8,701 nucleotides of DNA from Proteocatella sp049670425 (GTDB lineage: Bacteria > Bacillota > Clostridia > Peptostreptococcales > Filifactoraceae). Position 1 is the stretch's first letter. Each line of letters starts with the position of its first letter. Shown piece by piece: positions 1-6,983 of this stretch. Both the position numbers and the translations under genes were made by a program. The stretch spans positions 1-8,701 of the forward strand of contig JBATTG010000224.1 in NCBI GenBank assembly GCA_049670425.1, given 5' to 3'. The notes beneath the pieces were generated by a model. It saw only the letters and a list, made by a program, of their open reading frames with translations. It did no database searches and was not told the origin of the DNA.

Positions 1-1671
1 GTCTTCCTTCTTTCCCAGGAGCTTCTTCATTTCTTTTTCCAGGCTTTCTCTTCCCATGTTTTTTTCTGCGCAGCTTAGCACTATCCAGTCCTGAATTCCA
101 TAGACAAGGTTTTTTAATCTCAGAGAATCCATCGGTTTCCCATCTTTTCCTGGATAAACAAAATACATATCCCCAGCTGCCCATTTTTCCTTTTTATAAC
201 TTGCATTGTGCATGACGTTGCCAGGCCATATTCCATATGCCCATCTTAAAAAACCATCAAGGTTCATATAATACGTGAACCATCCCATCAGCCTTGATTC
301 AATAAGAGGTGACTTAAGGTATATATTCATCTGACTTGGGAAACAACATGAAAACCATGTGAATTTTCCGTCTTTTTTTTGTATTTTAGATTTTATTTCA
401 TCTATTTTTTCTGTATTATTAACAAGCTCACACGTATTAAGCGAAATCGACTTTATGTTTTCGCCATAGTTTTCAAAGAATTTTTGATTATGGATTGCGC
501 ATTTTATCTTTATTTCCAATCCTTGCGAAGCTTCTTTGAACAACTCTACCGACTCTTGAAACAGCTCTACGTTATCTGGTTCATCGCTCATTATAAGGGT
601 CTTGTCCCAGATTCCCAAATCATTTATATGTGCAAACACCTGTTTTAAATAGGACTTGAGCTCTTCTTTGTTATTGATGTATTTGAAGGTTTTGCTCCTC
701 TTATCAAAATAACTCACACGTATAGGATCTTTGAATTCTGAAAGAGGATTTTCAAAATCAAAGCCGTCCCAGTTTCCAAGAATTCCAAACAAGTTTATCT
801 CTTTTGCCATTCCATGTTTTTTTGCTATCTCCAGATATCTATCCATTGCCGTAAAATCACATTCAATATTACCCTCAATATTCTTTGTAAGCGTTATTAT
901 ATTAAGTTCAAAAAGATTTTCATGATTATCTTCAACTTTATAGCATCTCTGCCCTGCCCATGGATAGTCTGAAATTATAAGATCACACACTCTTTGCCCA
1001 ATGAGAGACATTGCCTGCATATAATTATCTATTATCTGCATATGTTCTTTGCTGTAATAATCTGCATCGTAAGCTCTTGCCCAATTGCATGGATGCTGCC
1101 AAAGATCCATGTAGAATTTTGAGTCTTTAATATCATCAAGAACGTAATCCATTACCTCTATATCTACGGTGCTTTCAAATATAAGGTTTTCATCTTCATA
1201 ACCTTCTGAATAAAAGGCTCTTATGGTAAGTCCTAATTCTTGTGTCTCAAAGTTTTTTGGAATTTTACCCGATATGTATATTACCTGGTCCATTGTCATT
1301 GCATGCCTTGTGCTTGATTTCAACAATATATCTGATACCAGATTCCCATCATCATCCATGACATAATCCACAAGATTCATTGAAAAAAGTCTTTCTGAGG
1401 GTTGTTCTTCTGGTGGGATTTTGACATAGTTAGTATCTACTACTTCAATCTCCACTCTTATTTTATCTATAAGACCTTTCCAACATATGTCCATATGTCT
1501 TCCTTTGATTGCTATAAATTCTCTGTCGGCCTTTATAAGCAGCTGTATGCCAAATTCTTCATTTTTAAATACGCTGAGTTTTCCAAGCACTCCTGAGTCT
1601 GTTTCCGGAAGTGGCGCTGAATTTGATATGTATTTATATGCTGAGTTAAGTACGGTGAATTCCGCTTTCAT
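1..1671 (-). CDS. Glycoside hydrolase family 123 (DUF4091-type) protein, 3' end outside window
   Basis: Reading the minus strand from ATG 1671 gives 557 uninterrupted codons with no stop before the window edge, so the C-terminus is missing. Visible landmarks are an N-terminal, probably beta-sandwich region (about residues 1-180), then DLWQHP (189-194), a stretch around ISDYPWAGQR (232-241), SDEP (362-365) and GFLRWAYGIW (473-482). The Asp-Glu pair D363-E364 inside SDEP matches the adjacent acidic pair used by GH123 beta-N-acetylgalactosaminidases, in which the substrate's acetamido group assists catalysis. Known members remove GalNAc from glycolipid-type glycans; the substrate here is not established. 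The N-terminus (MKAEFTVLNSAYKY) has no signal peptide or membrane segment, so a cytoplasmic enzyme acting on imported oligosaccharides is inferred. An AGAGG ribosome site (1678-1682) lies 6 nt before the ATG. It is transcribed divergently from the DUF523 gene. Family assignment is fairly sure, substrate is not. Confidence 0.85.
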   Translation of the reverse strand, partial: MKAEFTVLNSAYKYISNSAPLPETDSGVLGKLSVFKNEEFGIQLLIKADREFIAIKGRHMDICWKGLIDKIRVEIEVVDTNYVKIPPEEQPSERLFSMNLVDYVMDDDGNLVSDILLKSSTRHAMTMDQVIYISGKIPKNFETQELGLTIRAFYSEGYEDENLIFESTVDIEVMDYVLDDIKDSKFYMDLWQHPCNWARAYDADYYSKEHMQIIDNYMQAMSLIGQRVCDLIISDYPWAGQRCYKVEDNHENLFELNIITLTKNIEGNIECDFTAMDRYLEIAKKHGMAKEINLFGILGNWDGFDFENPLSEFKDPIRVSYFDKRSKTFKYINNKEELKSYLKQVFAHINDLGIWDKTLIMSDEPDNVELFQESVELFKEASQGLEIKIKCAIHNQKFFENYGENIKSISLNTCELVNNTEKIDEIKSKIQKKDGKFTWFSCCFPSQMNIYLKSPLIESRLMGWFTYYMNLDGFLRWAYGIWPGNVMHNASYKKEKWAAGDMYFVYPGKDGKPMDSLRLKNLVYGIQDWIVLSCAEKNMGRESLEKEMKKLLGKKED

Positions 1672-1715
1672 TGTAAACCTCTTTTTCTTTTTTTCAATTA
1701 ATTCTATTCAAAAAT

Positions 1716-1742
1716 TTCATTCAATATGCTGTATTGACTGAA
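1716..1742. repeat. Imperfect inverted repeat near the GH123 transcription start
   Basis: Arms 1716-1726 (TTCATTCAATA) and 1732-1742 (TATTGACTGAA) pair at 10 of 11 positions around the 5-nt loop TGCTG. On the minus strand the repeat begins a few bases past the transcription start expected from the -10 box at 1754-1759. It could be a repressor operator or a 5'-leader hairpin. No U-run follows it, so it is not a typical terminator. Confidence 0.45.
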
Positions 1743-1753
1743 TTCCACATTTT

Positions 1754-1783
1754 ATAATATCATACTAAAAGTCGTTTACACAA
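1754..1783 (-). promoter_or_regulatory. Candidate promoter of the GH123 gene
   Basis: On the minus strand an extended -10 (TG-A-TATTAT; hexamer at 1754-1759, TG at 1761-1762) follows a weak -35 TTGTGT (1778-1783) after 18 bp. The expected start near 1747 gives a leader of about 75 nt before ATG 1671. The -35 matches consensus at only three positions, so the extended -10 carries most of the case. Confidence 0.4.
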
Positions 1784-1942
1784 CTAAAACCTGAATTTCT
1801 GATAACTTATATGCTCATTTTAAAAGTAAAATAACAACATTTTCTAAATTCTCTTTAAGCTATATATCATACAATTTCTTATCCAATTGTCCTTCAAATT
1901 TGTGCTAATATCAAGCTTCAATACTTTTTAATTAATTTTTAC

Positions 1943-1971
1943 TTTATTTTATTCTAAAAATACTGTATAAT
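1943..1971 (+). promoter_or_regulatory. Candidate promoter of the DUF523 gene
   Basis: A perfect TATAAT (1966-1971) is preceded after 17 bp by a poor -35 (TTTATT, 1943-1948). Transcription would start near 1978, giving a leader of about 40 nt before the TTG start. The weak -35 and the dyad centred on the -10 suggest that a regulator controls it. Confidence 0.5.
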
Positions 1972-1988
1972 TATGTAGTATTTTTAGA
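1953..1988. repeat. 36-bp near-perfect dyad centred on the -10 box
   Basis: Outer arms TCTAAAAATACT (1953-1964) and AGTATTTTTAGA (1977-1988) are perfect 12-bp reverse complements. The palindrome ATAATTAT (1967-1974) shares the same centre, between 1970 and 1971. Only the two dinucleotides between the palindrome and the arms break the symmetry, so 32 of 36 positions are symmetric. The dyad covers the -10 and the expected start site of the DUF523 gene, where a repressor operator would sit. The regulator is unknown. Confidence 0.6.
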
Positions 1989-2006
1989 TATATAACACAA
2001 TGGGAA

Positions 2007-2012
2007 AGAGGG
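2007..2012 (+). promoter_or_regulatory. Ribosome binding site fixing the TTG start of the DUF523 gene
   Basis: AGAGGG lies 7 nt before TTG 2020. In that frame the preceding stop is TAA at 1993-1995 and no ATG or GTG lies between it and the conserved SACLLG motif, so TTG is effectively the only possible start. Confidence 0.75.
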
Positions 2013-2019
2013 AAAAGTT

Positions 2020-2442
2020 TTGACAAATATTTTAGTTAGCGCCTGTCTCTTGGGATTGGATTGCAAGTATTCTGGCGGGAATAGTATAAATAAGAAAATC
2101 ATAAAACTCAAGTATAAATATAATCTGATTCCTGTTTGCCCCGAGCAATTAGGCGGGCTTTCTACACCTAGAAATCCCGCAGAAATATCTGATGGCCTGA
2201 TTATTGACTGTAATGGAAATGATGTTACCGAGTATTTTAAAAAAGGTGCTTATGAAACACTCAAAGTTGCGAAGCTGTTTGATTGTCATATTGCCATACT
2301 TAAATCAAATAGTCCGTCTTGCGGTTTTGGCCAGATTTATGACGGCAGTTTCAGTGGACAGCTCATCCAGGGCATGGGCCTTACAGCCCAAATTTTGCAG
2401 GAATCAGGAGTCACGATAATTTGCGACGAAGACATGGATTAG
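2020..2442 (+). CDS. DUF523 family protein (TudS/YbbK-like), possible Fe-S desulfurase
   Basis: This 140-residue protein is about the usual length for DUF523. The family signatures are all visible: SACLLG with C9 and C15 (CKYSGG), CPEQLGGL with C40 followed by PR (50-51), and LKSNSPSCGFG with C101, then IYDGSFSG. A characterised member, TudS, is a 2-thiouracil desulfurase that holds an Fe-S cluster on conserved cysteines, and the spaced cysteines here fit a similar cluster. The true substrate in this organism is unknown; it could be another thionated or selenated base or metabolite. There is no signal peptide or membrane segment, so it is cytoplasmic. It starts at TTG, has its own candidate promoter and dyad, stops with TAG, and converges on the selD-selA-selB operon across a shared terminator. 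It is therefore not co-transcribed with that operon. Family sure, function inferred. Confidence 0.88.
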   Translation: MTNILVSACLLGLDCKYSGGNSINKKIIKLKYKYNLIPVCPEQLGGLSTPRNPAEISDGLIIDCNGNDVTEYFKKGAYETLKVAKLFDCHIAILKSNSPSCGFGQIYDGSFSGQLIQGMGLTAQILQESGVTIICDEDMD

Positions 2443-2458
2443 TTTGTATTTGCGCTTA

Positions 2459-2492
2459 AAACCCCCCGAATTTTTTAATTATCGGGGGGTTT
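2459..2492. terminator. Bidirectional intrinsic terminator between DUF523 gene and selB
   Basis: An 11-bp perfect stem (AAACCCCCCGA at 2459-2469, TCGGGGGGTTT at 2482-2492) encloses a 12-nt A/T loop. The six consecutive G-C pairs make it strong. T-rich sequence follows on the plus strand and TTTT on the minus strand, so it can end both converging transcripts. It begins 17 bp after the DUF523 stop and ends 7 bp before the selB stop. Confidence 0.9.
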
Positions 2493-2499
2493 GTTGTTT

Positions 2500-4377
2500 C
2501 TAGAATAATAATCGTTTATCGCCTACTCTTCTGGTCAGTTTTACTCTGTCAAAATGGTCGAGCAATGCTATTGTAAATTTTCGGCTTAAATTGTATTTAT
2601 CCCTGAAATCATTCATGGTCATTCCTTTGTTAGTCTGTATCATTTCTTTGATATCTTCCTGGAATTTATCTATTACTTTTTTATCATAAATCAGGTCCTC
2701 ACTTACTTTTACGATGAGCTGCTCTTCAATCAGACCTTCGATGACTTCCTCTTTTTCTTTGGTATCTATATAGTCTTTCACCAAACTTGGAGTCATATCT
2801 TCTTCTCTAAGTTTTTTTAAGATTTCATCTTTGAGCTTTTGTTTTTCTGGAGTATACACTATCTCAAAGTTGCTTAATTTTATTATGCTCTGATTAAGAT
2901 TTATTTCCTTTATTTTCATTAGTTTTTCCAAAAACACATCATATTCCTTTGGCTTAAGCTTGAGATTTAGTTTTGATTTGAATTCTTCTCTGCTCATCCC
3001 CTGCTTCAGTGGGTTCTGTTCGTGATACTGTTTTAATATTTTTTCTCCGTTTTCTGCCATAGTTTTGAAGTTTTGAATATGCATTGCAAAATTGCCAACT
3101 GTAACAACCTTGTCTTCACTGCTGAGATCCTTCAATTGTTCTTTGATATAATCCTGTGAAAATGTCAGTTTCTCATTTATCTCTGCTACGCTTACAAAGT
3201 CTTTGACTGAATTAAGATAATTTTCTATTACATCTTTAGGCGATCCTTCTTCTTTTATCTGGAAAGATTCCACAAGATTTTCATCTGCATTTGAATGTTT
3301 TTTTGGGTTGGCATCCAGAATCACGCCTCCGCCGATTGTTTCCATGGGAGAATACATCCTGATTACGATTTTATCAAGAGCTTTGCAGGCAAGCTTTTCT
3401 TCAAGTCTTATCTGGGCATAGCCTTCATACCCCCTTTGAATCATGCTGGCCTCGAGCGGAACTATCCTTCCAAGGATGTCTCGTGCTCCATGATAAAGTC
3501 TTACTCGGTCCCAGTGTTCAATGTCCTTGCTGGCTTCTCTTATCACTCTTATTTTGCAGTCTATCATCATCGTTGGACTCATCGAGTTTGGTGCTGCCAG
3601 GATGTCTCCTCTTTCAATTTTATCTTTTTCTACATTTGAAAGATTGATGGCAACTCTCTGGCCTGCGTATGCCGCCTTGGCGGGTTTTGAATGCACCTGC
3701 ACGCCTCTTACCTTGGCCTTGAGCTCCTTGGGATATATTGTAAGTTCGTCGTCTGGCTTTATGGTTCCTTCAACCAGCGTTCCCGTAACTACGCTTCCAA
3801 ACCCCTTGATGCTGAAGATTCTGTCTATATACATTCTTACCGGAGCATCCTCGTTTCGACCTTCTACTTCTTCGCTTACAGTTTTTATGAGTGCTACCAG
3901 GTCATCCAGGCCTCTTCTTGATATGGAATCCACATATACGCATGGCGCATCTTCTAGAAATGTTCCCTGAACAGATGTTCTTATATCGTCTTCTACAAGC
4001 TCCAGAAAATCCTCTTCCACTTTGTCTATTTTGGTTATTACTATTATTCCTTTTTTAAGGCCTATGAGATCAAGAATATCAACATGCTCCTTCGTCTGAG
4101 GCATTACCCCCTCATCAGCTGCAACAACAAGCATTACAAGGTCCATACCGGCTACTCCTGCGAGCATGTTCTTGAGGAATTTTTCGTGTCCTGGAACATC
4201 TATTATGCCGATTCGCTCATCTTGCGATATATCAAAGTGAGAGAAGCCTAAATCGATGGATATTCCTCTTTTTTGTTCTTCTTCAAGCCTGTCTGTGTTT
4301 ATTCCTGTCAGGGCTTTTATAAGTGTGGTTTTCCCGTGGTCTATATGGCCTGCCGTCCCTACTATAATGTGTTTCAT
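2500..4377 (-). CDS. selB: Selenocysteine-specific translation elongation factor SelB
   Basis: SelB is a GTPase that replaces EF-Tu for Sec-tRNA(Sec) and delivers it to ribosomes stalled at a UGA followed by a SECIS hairpin. Its 625 residues match bacterial SelB. The N-terminal GTPase shows GHIDHGKT (10-17), the switch-I RGIS segment (37-40), DVPGHEKF (60-67) and TKID (115-118). EF-Tu-like domain II begins around residue 180 (GFGSVVTGT, 192-200). The C-terminal third consists of winged-helix repeats, ending in an intact RNA-binding module (598-625: SRKFTIALLDHFD, then TRRVGDKRLLF), which in studied SelB proteins grips the SECIS loop. AAGGG (4385-4389) lies 7 nt before the ATG. It is the last gene of the operon, 18 bp after selA, and ends at TAG next to the terminator. 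No frameshift or missing motif is seen. Confidence 0.97.
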   Translation of the reverse strand: MKHIIVGTAGHIDHGKTTLIKALTGINTDRLEEEQKRGISIDLGFSHFDISQDERIGIIDVPGHEKFLKNMLAGVAGMDLVMLVVAADEGVMPQTKEHVDILDLIGLKKGIIVITKIDKVEEDFLELVEDDIRTSVQGTFLEDAPCVYVDSISRRGLDDLVALIKTVSEEVEGRNEDAPVRMYIDRIFSIKGFGSVVTGTLVEGTIKPDDELTIYPKELKAKVRGVQVHSKPAKAAYAGQRVAINLSNVEKDKIERGDILAAPNSMSPTMMIDCKIRVIREASKDIEHWDRVRLYHGARDILGRIVPLEASMIQRGYEGYAQIRLEEKLACKALDKIVIRMYSPMETIGGGVILDANPKKHSNADENLVESFQIKEEGSPKDVIENYLNSVKDFVSVAEINEKLTFSQDYIKEQLKDLSSEDKVVTVGNFAMHIQNFKTMAENGEKILKQYHEQNPLKQGMSREEFKSKLNLKLKPKEYDVFLEKLMKIKEINLNQSIIKLSNFEIVYTPEKQKLKDEILKKLREEDMTPSLVKDYIDTKEKEEVIEGLIEEQLIVKVSEDLIYDKKVIDKFQEDIKEMIQTNKGMTMNDFRDKYNLSRKFTIALLDHFDRVKLTRRVGDKRLLF

Positions 4378-4395
4378 ATTTTTTCCCTTCGAGTC

Positions 4396-5787
4396 TTATT
4401 TAAATATTTCCGTTATTTTTTCAGCTACAGTCTGCATCTCATCTGCAAATACAGTCCTGGAATCTATATAATACGTTTCATTCGCTATTCTGCCTACTAT
4501 ATGTGGCTCTGTAAGCCTCATTTTCTGTTCAAGTTCGTTCAGCGAAATCACTGATGGTTTTATGGCGATAGCATAGGTGTCCATATATTGGGCAGGAAGC
4601 GATCCTCCGCCCACCTGTGATTTTGTCTCTTCGACTCTTATATCCGCTTTTTGAGCGTCAACTGCAATAGAGTCCATCAGACTTTGGGCTTTCACCTTAA
4701 GCTCCTCTGGTTTTTGTGACAGCATTGAAAGCACTGGCACGCTTGTTTCAATATTTTCCTTATCCAGATAGAGGCTCAGTGTCATTGCAAGTGCTGATAT
4801 CGTCATTTTGTCTACTCTGAGGGCTCTCAGAAGGTCATTTTTCTTCATCATATCGATGTATTTTGATTTTCCTACTATCACTCCGCACTGCGGACCTCCA
4901 AGAAGCTTGTCACCGCTGAAAGTAACTATGTCCGAGCCTTGCTCCAGGGAATCGAGGATTGTAGGTTCGTAGTCCAGCCCATATTTTCTAAGGTCGATGA
5001 AAACTCCGCTGCCAAGATCATCTATTATCGGAAGGTCATGCTTGTCAGCAAGTGGTTTAAGGTCTTTTATAGAAACCGCCTCGGTGAATCCCATCATCTT
5101 GAAATTGCTGGTATGAACCTTCATAAGAGCCGAGGTATTTTCATTTATCTCTTCTTCATAGTCCTTGAGGTGGGTCTTGTTGGTGCTTCCTACTTCCTTA
5201 AGAAAGGCTCCGCTGTGCTCCATTACTTTTGGAATCCTGAACGAACCTCCTATTTCTACGAGTTCTCCCCTGGATACTATTACCTCTTTATTTTTGCACA
5301 TTGTTGAGAGCACAAGCATTACGGCCGCAGCATTGTTGTTGACCACGATTACATCTTCCGCGCCTGTAAGTTTTAGAATCAGCTCCTTCAAGTGGTCATG
5401 TCTGGAGCCTCGCGCACCTTTTTCAATGTCATACTCCAGATTGCAATAGCCGTAAAGTATGTTGTCAAACTGTTCTTTTATGTTTTTTGACATTGGGGCC
5501 CTTCCAAGGTTTGTATGAAGCACTACGCCCGTCCCATTTATCACTTTTTTTAGTCCAAAGTTGAAATCACTATTCAATCTGTTTTTTATATTATCTATCA
5601 TATTTTGAATGTTTATTTCATCATATTCATAGGACCATTTCAATATCTGATCCCTTACATTTCCGATTTCTTCTCTTACTATCTCCGTAAGATATTCCTG
5701 ATCCAGATTCTGGCTCAGAGCTTCAATTTCTTGATTTCTCGATATTTCATCTACCGATGGTAGCTCTCTTAACAGGTGTTTTTTCAT
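4396..5787 (-). CDS. selA: L-seryl-tRNA(Sec) selenium transferase SelA
   Basis: SelA is a cytoplasmic pyridoxal-phosphate enzyme that converts Ser-tRNA(Sec) to Sec-tRNA(Sec) using selenophosphate; bacterial SelA forms a large ring-shaped oligomer. The 463 residues equal the usual length. Recognisable segments are the N-terminal SelA helical region (about 1-75), NGTGVVLHTNLGRAP (84-98), RGSRHDHL (126-133), VNNNAAAVML (149-158), DDLGSG (256-261) and SGDKLLGGPQ (291-300). K294 is the expected PLP Schiff-base lysine, aligning with K295 of the E. coli enzyme. A GAAAGGA ribosome site (5800-5806) overlaps the end of selD, and the gap from the selD stop is 19 bp, so it is co-transcribed with selD and likely coupled in translation. 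The stop is TAA. Nothing appears truncated. Confidence 0.97.
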   Translation of the reverse strand: MKKHLLRELPSVDEISRNQEIEALSQNLDQEYLTEIVREEIGNVRDQILKWSYEYDEINIQNMIDNIKNRLNSDFNFGLKKVINGTGVVLHTNLGRAPMSKNIKEQFDNILYGYCNLEYDIEKGARGSRHDHLKELILKLTGAEDVIVVNNNAAAVMLVLSTMCKNKEVIVSRGELVEIGGSFRIPKVMEHSGAFLKEVGSTNKTHLKDYEEEINENTSALMKVHTSNFKMMGFTEAVSIKDLKPLADKHDLPIIDDLGSGVFIDLRKYGLDYEPTILDSLEQGSDIVTFSGDKLLGGPQCGVIVGKSKYIDMMKKNDLLRALRVDKMTISALAMTLSLYLDKENIETSVPVLSMLSQKPEELKVKAQSLMDSIAVDAQKADIRVEETKSQVGGGSLPAQYMDTYAIAIKPSVISLNELEQKMRLTEPHIVGRIANETYYIDSRTVFADEMQTVAEKITEIFK

Positions 5788-5806
5788 ATCAGTTTAATTT
5801 CCTTTC

Positions 5807-6844
5807 CTACTTTACGACAACATATTTGTCCTGTTTTGGTACTGCTTTTCCTATTATTTCATAGCAAAGAGATTTTGCGATTTTCAGCTGCGTAATAAGC
5901 TCCTGTGCTTTGGCTTCTGGTATGCTTATCAAAAGACCGCCTGATGTCTGAGGGTCATAAAGAACGTCTAATACTTCCTGCTTTACTCCATCTTGCACTT
6001 TTACATCACTGGATATATATTCCAGGTTCTTGTACATTCCCGCTGGAATTATTCCCATGTTTGCATACTCTCTGGCATTTTTCAGCATAGGCACCTCTTC
6101 TGAGTATATTTCTATGGTGCAATCTGAACCTTTAGCCATTTCAAGCACATGTCCCAAAAGTCCGAATCCAGTTACATCAGTTACTCCATTGACATCTATT
6201 TTTTTCATGGCATCTGCCGGATATTTGTTGAGGTACTCCATCACAAGTACTGCCTCATCGTAATCTTCCTCGGTAGCCAGTTCACCTTTTATCGCGGTAT
6301 TTATTATCCCTGTTCCTATCGGTTTTGTAAGTATAAGCAAGTCACCTATTTTTACATCGGAGTTTGCCTTAACCTTGTCTGGATGAACCTCTCCCGTTAC
6401 TGAAAGTCCATATTTGGGCTCCTTGTCATCTACGGTATGGCCCCCGACAAGTATTGCTCCTGATTCTGTTACCTTGTCTGATCCGCCCCTGAGGATTTCT
6501 CTGAGTATGGCCATGTCTTCGCATTCTGGAAAACAAACTATGTTCATTGCAACAGTAGGCTCTCCCCCCATCGCATATATGTCTGAAAGCGAATTTGCTG
6601 CCGCTATTTTTCCAAAGGTATAAGGATCATCTACTACCGGTGTAAAGAAGTCCAGGGTCAGTATGATTGCTTTATCTTCTGATACCTTGTATACCGCTGC
6701 ATCATCCGAAGTTTCCAGACCTACTAAAAGTTTTTCGTGCTTTATTTTTGGTATCACTGAGAGTACGTTGGCCAAGTCCTTTGGCCCTATTTTTGCCGCT
6801 CAGCCAGCTGCTCTTGTCATCTGTGTTAATTTTACATTTTTCAT
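5807..6844 (-). CDS. selD: Selenophosphate synthetase SelD, a selenoprotein with in-frame UGA (Sec15)
   Basis: SelD makes selenophosphate from selenide and ATP, the selenium donor for SelA. Starting at ATG 6844 the protein has 345 residues, the normal length, and opens KLTQMTRAAGUAAKIGP. TGA at 6800-6802 is codon 15 and falls exactly where E. coli SelD has its catalytic Cys17; the essential lysine follows as K18. The rest is intact: SDDAAVY (46-52), LDFFTPVVDDPYTFGKIAAANSLSD (64-88, Mg/ATP-binding acidic residues), DPQTSGGLL (297-305). A TAA lies two codons upstream in frame, so the start cannot be further upstream. The alternative TTG start at 6775 would discard the catalytic residue and glycine-rich loop. 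The ribosome site is weak (AGAGAAA, about 12 nt before the ATG). It is first in selD-selA-selB and ends with TAG, 19 bp before selA. Confidence 0.95.
6770..6802 (-). promoter_or_regulatory. Bacterial SECIS element: UGA plus downstream hairpin in selD
   Basis: On the minus strand the UGA (6802-6800) is followed after 13 nt by a perfect 6-bp hairpin, GGCCAA-AGGAC-UUGGCC (6786-6770). The apical loop AGGAC contains guanines, as expected for SelB recognition, and starts 19 nt after the UGA, within the usual bacterial range. UGAG (6802-6799) can also pair with CUCA (6761-6758) to form a lower stem. This hairpin would direct selenocysteine insertion at SelD codon 15. Confidence 0.8.
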
Positions 6845-6943
6845 TTTTTACGATTTCTCTTTTCTGTATATTTTGTGACTTTTGTCCATGGATTTCAATA
6901 TATTTTTCATGAACTAAAGGCAGTATTGGTTATTGTGGAATTT

Positions 6944-6965
6944 CTTCAGCTTAAGTTGCCTGAAG
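6944..6965. repeat. Short inverted repeat in the selD leader
   Basis: CTTCAG (6944-6949) and CTGAAG (6960-6965) form a perfect 6-bp inverted repeat around a 10-nt spacer that includes the palindrome CTTAAG. It lies between the candidate selD promoter and the selD start. A hairpin or operator role is possible, but a repeat this short could arise by chance. Confidence 0.25.
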
Positions 6966-6983
6966 GTAAACATTCTATCTGTA

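Larger units (their letters stand above)
1672..2019. other. A/T-rich divergent intergenic region
   Basis: These 348 bases separate two divergent genes and hold no convincing ORF or RNA gene. They contain a candidate promoter toward the GH123 gene, a candidate promoter toward the DUF523 gene, an imperfect inverted repeat near the inferred GH123 transcription start, and a long dyad over the DUF523 -10 box. Roughly 1790-1940 is low-complexity A/T-rich sequence in which I see nothing definable. No tRNA-like fold, including selC, is present. Confidence 0.7.

Noticed and set aside
1734..1758. TTGACT and TATAAT on the plus strand as a promoter
   Set aside because: The spacer is only 13 bp, too short for a sigma-A promoter, and TTGACT belongs to the inverted repeat at 1716-1742.
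1768..1785. Possible catabolite (cre) site upstream of the GH123 gene
   Set aside because: Only the left half (TGTAAACG on the minus strand) fits the consensus; the right half has several mismatches.
2000..2023. ATG 2000 as the start of the DUF523 gene
   Set aside because: That frame stops after seven codons (TGA 2021-2023) and is out of frame with the conserved protein. TTG 2020 with AGAGGG is the supported start.
3521..3970. 149-codon plus-strand ORF opposite selB
   Set aside because: It is a shadow of the conserved selB frame, with no ribosome site and no recognisable domain. The other plus-strand ORFs opposite selA, selD, glpK and the GH123 gene are rejected for the same reason.
5807..6775. 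selD starting at TTG 6775 (322 residues)
   Set aside because: It begins inside the SECIS hairpin, has no ribosome site and drops conserved N-terminal SelD residues. ATG 6844 with a decoded UGA explains the full family alignment.
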